Origin: an uncultured Clostridia bacterium
GTDB taxonomy: Bacteria; Bacillota; Clostridia; Oscillospirales; Ruminococcaceae
Length of the DNA: 37,465 nt
Assembly (NCBI GenBank): GCA_945833805.1
Contig: CAMAGG010000004.1
Location: forward strand, 1-37,465
Direction of reading: 5' to 3'
The notes beneath the pieces are model-generated. The model was given only the letters and a program-made list of their open reading frames with translations, ran no database searches and was not told the DNA's origin. The translations under genes were made by a program, and so were the position numbers. Shown in pieces: positions 1 through 5,008 of this stretch. Positions within the stretch are counted from its first letter, which is position 1, and every line of letters begins with the position of its first letter.

Positions 1-2
1 CT

Positions 3-437
3 GCACAACTTCGCAAACATGCAGGCGGAGCCGAAGATGATGATTCTCGGAAGCAAAACGATTATAACGAGCTTGTGAGAGAGCACAACAGCCGAAAGCA
101 AACCGAAGCCGCGACTGAGGCTACAACGGAACCTGCAACAACAACCACTATCACCACTACAACAACTACTACAGCAACAACCACTACAACTGCCGTTAAG
201 ACAGAGCCTGCAACTAAAAAGGCAACAGAACCGCCAACAGAGAAGGAAACAGAAAAAACTGTTGAGGAAGAACCTGTTTATGAAGAAGACGATTATTATT
301 CTTCCCGTGTTTATATTACAAGAACAGGTAGAAAATATCATTATGACAATCACTGCAACGGTGGCAAATATTTTGAAAGTACGCTTCAGGAAGCGGAATC
401 CAAAGGCTTAAAACCGTGCAATAAATGTGTAAATTAA
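3..437 (+). CDS. Thr-rich linker protein with C-terminal Cys/His motif (5' partial)
   Basis: The reading frame is open from the left window edge, so the N-terminus is missing and about 144 residues remain. The visible part is hydrophilic and charged, followed by a low-complexity Thr/Ala/Pro linker. It ends in a compact domain of the form YITRTGRKYHYDNHC...CNKCVN, in which His, Cys and a terminal CxxC could bind a metal. Similar C-terminal modules occur on secreted or surface proteins and nucleases of Firmicutes; that is family recall, not a match made here. It lies upstream of and co-directional with the integrase, so it may belong to the lysogeny module, or to the host if the element boundary lies between them. 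Function unknown. Confidence 0.7.
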   Translation, partial: AQLRKHAGGAEDDDSRKQNDYNELVREHNSRKQTEAATEATTEPATTTTITTTTTTTATTTTTAVKTEPATKKATEPPTEKETEKTVEEEPVYEEDDYYSSRVYITRTGRKYHYDNHCNGGKYFESTLQEAESKGLKPCNKCVN

Positions 438-445
438 ATACAAAA

Positions 446-479
446 AACAACGCCCTCGCTGCCTAAGCAGCAAGAGCGT
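446..479 (-). terminator. Rho-independent terminator, minus-strand orientation
   Basis: Arms at 450-462 and 467-479 close a 4-nt loop. The 13-bp stem is fully paired (two G-U wobbles) only in the minus-strand transcript, where it is followed by a U-rich run (446-449 and beyond). No minus-strand gene is visible just upstream (480-1674 is integrase on the plus strand). It would therefore stop antisense or read-through transcription. Confidence 0.55.
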
Positions 480-484
480 CCAAA

Positions 485-531
485 AAGAGTGACATCTTTT
501 TATGCAAGAACAAGTTAATTGTATCACTCTT
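485..531. repeat. Separated inverted repeat upstream of integrase
   Basis: AAGAGTGA at 485-492 is matched by its reverse complement TCACTCTT at 524-531, centre to centre 39 bp. It lies 28-70 bp upstream of the integrase start, so it could be an operator or a hairpin in the int leader. No regulator is identified and no confident -35/-10 pair was found. Confidence 0.35.
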
Positions 532-558
532 AGAATAATTTGTCAAGGGGTGATTTTT

Positions 559-1674
559 ATGGGACGTCCAAAGAAGGAAAAGCCAACTCATTCAAGCGGA
601 ATGTATGTGTATAAAGCAACTATCGGTCACAATTTTGACGGAACGCCTAAACGCAAAGCTTTTTACAGCAGCACATCAAAAGAGGATGCCAAAACTAAGG
701 CAAATCAGTATATTATCGATAAAGAAGCAGCAGAACGGACAGGAAAATTCTACAATCCGAATCAGATCACATTTAAGAAAGCTGCTCAAAAATGGCTTGA
801 ATCAGTCAAGCCCACATTATCAGACAGCGCATTTAATAATTATGAAGTAGCTGTAAGACTGCATCTTGCCCCTTTCTTTAATAATGCACTGATAATCAAC
901 ATAAAGCCAATTGATGTGCAAAACTATTTCAACGAAATTTCAAAAGATACTCCGCTTGAAACCATGAAAAAATATAAAAACTGCCTGAACGGGATTTTTA
1001 AAATGGCTGTAGACAATGACTATTGTGCAAAAAATCCGTGTGAAAATGTAAAACTCGTTTCACAGTGTGATACAGGCGAAAAACAAACGTATACAGCCGA
1101 GCAATCCCAATTGGTATCAGATTATGCCAGAACGCACAAAGATGGATTAGCAGTGATTCTGATGCTCGAATACGGCATCAGGAAAGGTGAAGTACTTGCG
1201 CTCCGCAAAGAAGATATAGACTTTTCTGAAAATGTGATTCACATAAAACATTCTGTAGCTGATATCAAAAACAAGAATACCGGCAAAGTCGAAGTGATAT
1301 TAAAGCCGCCTAAAAACAAGCAAAGTTATCGTGATATTCCTATAACTGTTGAAATTACTAAGATGCTTGAAGCAGCCAAAACAGATTATATATTTGCAAA
1401 TACAAAAGGCGGATTATACTCTCCTCATAACTGGACAAATCGTAATTTTAAGCGCTTTATGAATGATATGCAGATTCATTATAAAAAGCAAGGAATTGAT
1501 ATCCCTATCCTCAACCCTCATGAGTTACGTCATACAAGAGCGACGTTATGGGTAAATAGCGGCAAAAATCTATTTGCTATCGCTGCTGTATTAGGGCATT
1601 CTGATTTGAAAATGCTCCAGCAAAGGTATGCTCACAAAGATACTGATAGTTTGAGAAACTTACTTGACCTATGA
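559..1674 (+). CDS. int: Phage tyrosine integrase
   Basis: A 371-aa site-specific recombinase that would catalyse integration and excision at the adjacent att core. The start at 559 is chosen over an in-frame ATG at 502 because AAGGGGTG lies just upstream and the protein then begins MGRPKKEK as in related integrases. The N-terminal arm-binding region (about 15-75) is followed by a SAM-like core-binding domain (about 75-170) and a C-terminal catalytic domain. Catalytic residues are visible: Arg208 (GIRKGE), His321 and Arg324 (HELRHT), His347 (LGHSD) and nucleophile Tyr357 (QRYAH). It is the only complete gene on the plus strand. It ends 6 bp before the first of the paired CTGTTCCAT repeats and about 130 bp before the tRNA-derived core, the usual int-attP geometry. 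Confidence 0.95.
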   Translation: MGRPKKEKPTHSSGMYVYKATIGHNFDGTPKRKAFYSSTSKEDAKTKANQYIIDKEAAERTGKFYNPNQITFKKAAQKWLESVKPTLSDSAFNNYEVAVRLHLAPFFNNALIINIKPIDVQNYFNEISKDTPLETMKKYKNCLNGIFKMAVDNDYCAKNPCENVKLVSQCDTGEKQTYTAEQSQLVSDYARTHKDGLAVILMLEYGIRKGEVLALRKEDIDFSENVIHIKHSVADIKNKNTGKVEVILKPPKNKQSYRDIPITVEITKMLEAAKTDYIFANTKGGLYSPHNWTNRNFKRFMNDMQIHYKKQGIDIPILNPHELRHTRATLWVNSGKNLFAIAAVLGHSDLKMLQQRYAHKDTDSLRNLLDL

Positions 1675-1679
1675 TTCGA

Positions 1680-1699
1680 CTGTTCCATTGCTGTTCCAT
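1680..1699 (+). repeat. Putative integrase arm-type sites (left pair)
   Basis: Two direct copies of CTGTTCCAT, at 1680-1688 and 1691-1699, are spaced 11 bp apart (one helical turn) immediately after int. An identical pair in the same orientation lies on the other side of the tRNA core at 1918-1938. Symmetric flanking of a core by short direct repeats is what arm-type integrase sites look like; the role is inferred. Confidence 0.55.
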
Positions 1700-1803
1700 T
1701 TATAACAGTTTTTTTGATGTAGTTTAAAGTTTATCAAATCTGAAAGATGACGTATTTACGTGATTTGCGGCAATTTTACAGGTAAGGCAATATAGATTAA
1801 AAA

Positions 1804-1851
1804 TCCTTGGTAAGGAAGAGGTCGGCGGTTCAAGTCCGCTAAACAGCTCCA
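1804..1851 (+). other. attP: att core: 3' fragment of tRNA-Thr(GGT)
   Basis: The sequence begins in the anticodon arm (TCC, loop TTGGTAA at 1807-1813 with anticodon GGT, then GGAAG). It continues through the variable region, a T-arm containing GGTTCAAGTCC, a 3' acceptor strand and an encoded CCA (1849-1851). There is no matching 5' acceptor strand, D-arm or complete 5' anticodon stem upstream, so it is not a functional tRNA. Temperate phages commonly carry the 3' end of their target tRNA gene as the attP identity segment. The intact tRNA-Thr would be the bacterial attB. Confidence 0.8.
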
Positions 1852-1866
1852 TATAAATCCCATAGG

Positions 1867-1906
1867 TACGCCGTTTGCACGTTGTTGTGAACGGCGTATT
1901 TATTTT
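1867..1906 (+). terminator. Rho-independent terminator after int/att core
   Basis: TACGCCGTT (1867-1875) pairs perfectly with AACGGCGTA (1890-1898) around a 14-nt loop and is followed by TTTATTTT (1899-1906). It would terminate int, or the restored tRNA-Thr transcript after integration. Confidence 0.7.
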
Positions 1907-1917
1907 AAAAAATGATA

Positions 1918-1938
1918 CTGTTCCATCTACTGTTCCAT
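1918..1938 (+). repeat. Putative integrase arm-type sites (right pair)
   Basis: CTGTTCCAT occurs at 1918-1926 and 1930-1938, spaced 12 bp apart. It is the same motif and orientation as the pair at 1680-1699. Having both arms present means both halves of attP are contiguous here. Confidence 0.55.
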
Positions 1939-1945
1939 GTGTACT

Positions 1946-1976
1946 AAAAAAAGCGGCAAGGTCTCCCCTGCCGCTT
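1946..1976 (-). terminator. Terminator of the late operon
   Basis: Arms 1951-1961 and 1966-1976 form an 11-bp GC-rich stem (one G-U in the minus-strand RNA) with a 4-nt loop, followed on the minus strand by seven T residues (1952-1946). It lies 33 bp past the holin stop, at the end of the long minus-strand late transcription unit. Confidence 0.8.
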
Positions 1977-2008
1977 CAAACATTTCCATTATTATATCCT
2001 TTATCTGC

Positions 2009-2212
2009 TCACTTCTCCACCTCCGGAATCCCCGCCGTAGAAGTCAGCATTGACAAGATTCCCGAAAGTGCCGAAGCGGACGCCACCACCGCCCAGTTTA
2101 CATCTCCCATAACCGCAGCTGTACCGATGGTAGCGACAGCCGTCTGCGCTGCGGTTTTTACAGCTCTGACTCCCGCCGCTTTTATCCACAGCCTGAAATT
2201 TGATTTATTCAT
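2009..2212 (-). CDS. Holin, r1t type
   Basis: A 67-aa protein with a short positively charged N-terminus ([19 protein letters not shown]) and two hydrophobic segments separated by a MGDVNW turn. This layout and the central motif match r1t-type holins, which form the membrane lesions that release endolysin. It starts one base after the amidase stop, with its ribosome site AAGGAAGG inside the end of the amidase gene, so the two are translationally linked. It is the last gene of the late operon; a terminator follows 33 bp downstream. Confidence 0.85.
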   Translation of the reverse strand: MNKSNFRLWIKAAGVRAVKTAAQTAVATIGTAAVMGDVNWAVVASASALSGILSMLTSTAGIPEVEK

Positions 2213-2213
2213 T

Positions 2214-3011
2214 TTACTTCACCTTCCTTACAATTTCCGCCTTAAGCTTTTTTATAAAATTCTCCCCGGCGATACCGTTCTGCTTATATCCCCACTTGCC
2301 CAGCAGGAAATTGACGGCCGCCAGAGTTCCGTCCCCCACGGTCCTGTTTTCGTTCATGCCCTTTGTACTGATACCAATTTCCTTTGCGATAAGGAGCAGC
2401 TCCTTCAGCGCTAAGCTTCCGATGGTACTGTCGCCTTCCTTGTAGCCGTCCTTGTCCAGGACATTTACAGCCGGTTTATTCACGCCAAGTGTCTTTGCCA
2501 CACCGTCCGCATACGCCTTTGCAAGCTTTTTGTAATTTTCTTTAATAAAATCCGCGTCCTTTTTGCTGTCCACAAAGCCGCCTTCGAGAAGTACCGACGG
2601 GGCAGAAGTTTCACGGATAATTGCAAAATAATCACTGCCGCTATCGAGGGTTCTTGTCTTGACTCCACGGCTGGGGAAAATCTTTGCTACTTCGGAATTT
2701 ATATTTTCGGCAAGGGTTTTCGACACACCGCCCACCACCGAACGATAGACCTCAAAACCGCTGCCGCCCCCTGCGTTGAAGTGGATATCCACAACAAGGT
2801 CAGGGCGATAGGCGTTGCACATTGTAACCTTGCTGTCCATGTCCGTGTCCACGTCCTGAGTGCGGCTCAGCTTGTAGTCGATACCGTAACCGCTGAGGTA
2901 CTCAGCTACCGCAAAGGCTGTTTTGAGAGTGTACTCCTTTTCCACTATGTATTTTGCGGCACCGCCATCAGAGCCGCCGTGTCCTACTCCGATAAATACT
3001 TTCTTTGCCAT
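2214..3011 (-). CDS. Endolysin: N-acetylmuramoyl-L-alanine amidase (Amidase_3)
   Basis: A 265-aa lysis enzyme that would cleave the MurNAc-L-Ala bond of peptidoglycan. The N-terminal ~175 residues show the zinc amidase signature: GVGHGG (His11), a Glu in VEKEYTL, DIHFNA (His77) and the catalytic Glu143 in LLEGGF. A linker (about 176-195) leads to an ~80-residue C-terminal module ([18 protein letters not shown]) that looks like a peptidoglycan-binding domain. There is no signal peptide, consistent with export through the neighbouring holin. The ribosome site AGAGAGG precedes the ATG. Confidence 0.92.
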   Translation of the reverse strand: MAKKVFIGVGHGGSDGGAAKYIVEKEYTLKTAFAVAEYLSGYGIDYKLSRTQDVDTDMDSKVTMCNAYRPDLVVDIHFNAGGGSGFEVYRSVVGGVSKTLAENINSEVAKIFPSRGVKTRTLDSGSDYFAIIRETSAPSVLLEGGFVDSKKDADFIKENYKKLAKAYADGVAKTLGVNKPAVNVLDKDGYKEGDSTIGSLALKELLLIAKEIGISTKGMNENRTVGDGTLAAVNFLLGKWGYKQNGIAGENFIKKLKAEIVRKVK

Positions 3012-3026
3012 TTTTGACCTCTCTTT

Positions 3027-3299
3027 CTACTGTCTGTGTGCTTTCTCATTGAGATGTTTCTGCAATTTGTCGTGAGCCTTTGAAACTTCTCCGTTACAGC
3101 CCAGCTGTTTCAGACCGTCCAGGCAGGCGAACATTACATAGCTTGCCATGCACTGTTCATCCTTTATTTCCTGTATTTCCTTAGTCTGCTTTTGCTGTTC
3201 CTGCACCCACTTTATTATTTTATACCCGATCGCCCCGATCGCGCTCACAGCCCCCAGCACTGCCCCTGCTGTGATAATTGTACTTGCCGTTATTACCAT
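3027..3299 (-). CDS. Small phage membrane protein with cytoplasmic coiled coil
   Basis: 90 aa. An N-terminal transmembrane helix (about residues 3-30, rich in Ala/Gly/Ile) is followed by a charged Gln/Lys/Glu helix (WVQEQQKQTKEIQEIKDEQ) and a C-terminal helical part. Proteins of this form sit next to amidases in many clostridial prophages and are often misnamed permeases; a lysis-accessory or holin-like role is inferred from position. AGGAGG lies 6 nt upstream, overlapping the stop of the preceding gene. Confidence 0.75.
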   Translation of the reverse strand: MVITASTIITAGAVLGAVSAIGAIGYKIIKWVQEQQKQTKEIQEIKDEQCMASYVMFACLDGLKQLGCNGEVSKAHDKLQKHLNEKAHRQ

Positions 3300-3303
3300 T
3301 TTT

Positions 3304-3492
3304 TTAGCCTCCTGCTGCTTTTTTCAAAATTTCCTTAAAGCTTTCCATCTCTCCGCGGTTTTTCTCACTGTATTCCCGGCTTACAATCCCGTGCTCCTCG
3401 ATAATTTGGGCTTGCTCACAGCAAATGTCAAGAAGCCGTTTTGCAATACCTGTAAGGCTATCAAGTGTTTCAATTAAGTCCGATATAATCAC
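3304..3492 (-). CDS. Small helical protein coupled to the DGR reverse transcriptase
   Basis: 62 aa from a GTG start that overlaps the RT stop codon (GTGA), so translation is probably coupled to RT. A longer in-frame ATG at 3576 lies within the RT gene and is not preferred. The protein is mostly alpha-helical (DLIETLDSLTGIAKRLLDI, then an acidic helix ending in KKAAGG). I recognise no domain. It is too short for a typical Avd (~120 aa). Similar small helical proteins are common between tail-fibre and lysis genes in clostridial phages, so the link to the DGR is positional only. Confidence 0.65.
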   Translation of the reverse strand: MIISDLIETLDSLTGIAKRLLDICCEQAQIIEEHGIVSREYSEKNRGEMESFKEILKKAAGG

Positions 3493-4604
3493 CCCATTTC
3501 TCTTTTCATAGCCCTTAGTTTCATATACATATCCCACGTCAAGCCGTTGTTTCTTTGCCATGATCTGACAATACATTTCAGTTTACGCATTACGCGATCA
3601 CCTTTGTATAACCGCATATAAATATTATGGTTGTTGCAATGGGACAGCAGCCCTGCCCGCGAGATCACGCTTGCAGCCATACTCACAGGAACACGACTTC
3701 CCTTTTTCACCTTTTTACGGTACCGCCCTAAAGCTCTTTTAATACGCAGAAGTGTGTGCTTTCGTATCAGTGTATACCCTCTGCCGTATCTGTAGCCCAC
3801 AGCGTCCGGCATTCTCTTTGACGTGGGAAATATCTGATAGTCGCCCTTGAGCTTTAATCCGTGTTCGTTCAGCCAGCTTTCTATAAGCTTCCTGAGCTTC
3901 CTGAGATTACGCTTGTTAGCCCCTAATATAGTCAGGTTGTCCATATATCTTACATAGTGCTTACAGTATCCGCTGTTACGGATAAGCCTGTCTAATGGCT
4001 GCAAAACTGTATTTGCGAACCATTGTGAAGTGTACGCCCCTATCATGATACCATCTTTGACAATGCGCCATACAAGGTCAAGCGTTCTGTAGTCTTTAAT
4101 AAGGTGCTTCATACGCTCCATGACCACTTCCGGCTTCAGGCTGTCGTAAAAGTGATATATATCGCCGCAAAGTTCATATTTCGTTCCTTTTATATCACTG
4201 CTCATCCAGCCCTGTATAGCCTTTCGTGCTTTGTCCGTACCTCTGTCCCTGATACTTCCGCAGCAGTAAAAATCCATTCCGCGCATCATAACAGACTGCA
4301 GCACCTGTATAAGCGCATGATGTATATACTGGTCGGGGTACTGTATAGGCTCACTGATTGTCCTGTATTTCTGCGCACTCGCGTCCCACCTGACTGTCAC
4401 GCGGGGCTTTTTAGGCACAAATCCGTTAACTATAATTTTCCTGAGCTCTCTTACACGCTCGGCTTTAGTTTCCTCAACCCACGCAGTACAGCGGTTGGGG
4501 CGGTGATTTCCGTGCCAATGGTGGTTTTTGTTGACTTCATAGATTGCTGTTTCCAGATTTTTATCTGAAATAATAATATTAAATAGATTTCCTGTACGTT
4601 TGAT
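3489..4604 (-). CDS. DGR reverse transcriptase (non-ATG start, ATC)
   Basis: A 371-aa reverse transcriptase that would copy the TR RNA into adenine-mutagenised cDNA for transfer to the VR. Numbering from the proposed start, motif A is GDIYHFYDS (147-155), motif 4 is IGAYTSQ (188-194), the IGxxxSQ form that separates DGR RTs from group II intron RTs (QGxxxSP), and the catalytic box is YMDN (220-223) instead of YxDD. The C-terminus is a basic thumb-like region. The frame runs back to an ATG at 4736, but that stretch lacks a ribosome site. AAAGGAGG followed 8 nt later by ATC at 4602-4604 gives xKRTGNLF, matching the MKRxxNL start typical of the family. Order is VR gene, TR, RT, all on the minus strand. 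Confidence 0.9.
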   Translation of the reverse strand: MKRTGNLFNIIISDKNLETAIYEVNKNHHWHGNHRPNRCTAWVEETKAERVRELRKIIVNGFVPKKPRVTVRWDASAQKYRTISEPIQYPDQYIHHALIQVLQSVMMRGMDFYCCGSIRDRGTDKARKAIQGWMSSDIKGTKYELCGDIYHFYDSLKPEVVMERMKHLIKDYRTLDLVWRIVKDGIMIGAYTSQWFANTVLQPLDRLIRNSGYCKHYVRYMDNLTILGANKRNLRKLRKLIESWLNEHGLKLKGDYQIFPTSKRMPDAVGYRYGRGYTLIRKHTLLRIKRALGRYRKKVKKGSRVPVSMAASVISRAGLLSHCNNHNIYMRLYKGDRVMRKLKCIVRSWQRNNGLTWDMYMKLRAMKREMG

Positions 4605-4762
4605 GGGAATTTCCTCCTTTTGACAATACGGGCTTTCCAGCGTTTCATAAAAGAAATGTACTGACCCGCTCCCTTGCTGTCTATCTTCGCCGAGGGGCGC
4701 GCGATCACCTGTGCCGTGGCGCAGATTATGCACCATGAGGATATTGTTGACAAAACATTAAA
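4605..4762 (-). other. TR-RT spacer, probable 3' part of the TR RNA
   Basis: 158 bp with no supported gene. In the minus-strand RNA it contains a stem-loop with arms 4730-4735 and 4717-4722 (TGGTGC/GCGCCA, 7-nt loop) inside a GC-rich stretch (about 4690-4722). In the Bordetella DGR the RNA downstream of TR is structured and needed for cDNA priming; the same role here is inference. The ribosome site of RT is at its end. Confidence 0.4.
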
Positions 4763-4905
4763 GGATGCGACAACCGATGTTGCTGTTGGAGTTGGAAGTG
4801 CTGTTGTAGTTGACGTAGAACAAGCCGTGATTGAGGTTCTGGCTATAGTTACCGCCCACATACAAACACGGGTTGGACGCGTTGAAGTTCCAGTTATCGC
4901 AGGAA
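4763..4905 (-). repeat. DGR template repeat (TR)
   Basis: 143 bp, matching 5023-5165 at 132 positions with a constant offset of 260. The 11 differences fall at 4766, 4784, 4793, 4811, 4816, 4828, 4832, 4850, 4874, 4882 and 4889. Each is T on the plus strand, that is A in the TR coding strand. Its conceptual translation is rich in AAC (Asn) codons (SNSNSN, NWNFNASN), the classic TR design in which A-to-N change at codon positions 1 and 2 gives wide amino-acid choice without stop codons. Homology stops sharply at both ends apart from weak similarity on the upstream side. Confidence 0.96.
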
Positions 4906-4944
4906 CGAAGAACAGAAAACATCGGAAATGCACAGATGACCCCG

Positions 4945-4968
4945 TTTAATTCGTAATTATGAATTAAA
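4945..4968. repeat. AT-rich palindrome upstream of TR
   Basis: TTTAATTC (4945-4952) and GAATTAAA (4961-4968) are perfect inverted arms around an almost palindromic centre. It lies between the VR hairpin and the TR, so it would be near the 5' end of the TR RNA. It could be a protein-binding site or part of the RNA; undetermined. Confidence 0.4.
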
Positions 4969-4975
4969 ATATACC

Positions 4976-4999
4976 GTGAGGGGGAGATGTCCCCCTCAC
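4976..4999. promoter_or_regulatory. Perfect hairpin downstream of VR (likely DGR target-recognition cruciform)
   Basis: GTGAGGGGGA (4976-4985) and TCCCCCTCAC (4990-4999) form a 10-bp GC-rich stem with a 4-nt loop. It lies 10 bp past the stop codon and 23 bp past the VR end. In the Bordetella phage BPP-1 DGR a short stem with a 4-nt loop placed just downstream of VR stimulates retrohoming. Position and geometry match; the loop (CATC in the coding strand) should be compared with that family. It might instead act as a weak terminator, as a loosely T-rich stretch follows. Confidence 0.6.
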
Positions 5000-5008
5000 A
5001 CTCCCCCT

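Noticed and set aside
1774-1851. A complete tRNA-Thr gene
   Set aside because: Only the part from the anticodon stem to the CCA is present; no D-arm and no 5' acceptor strand complementary to the 3' end.
1875-2445. Plus-strand frames over the holin/amidase region
   Set aside because: They lie antisense to well-supported lysis genes, have no ribosome sites and no protein-family features.
4605-4736. RT start at the ATG at 4736 (415-aa version)
   Set aside because: No ribosome site, the added 44 residues do not resemble RT N-termini, and the stretch overlaps the probable TR RNA.
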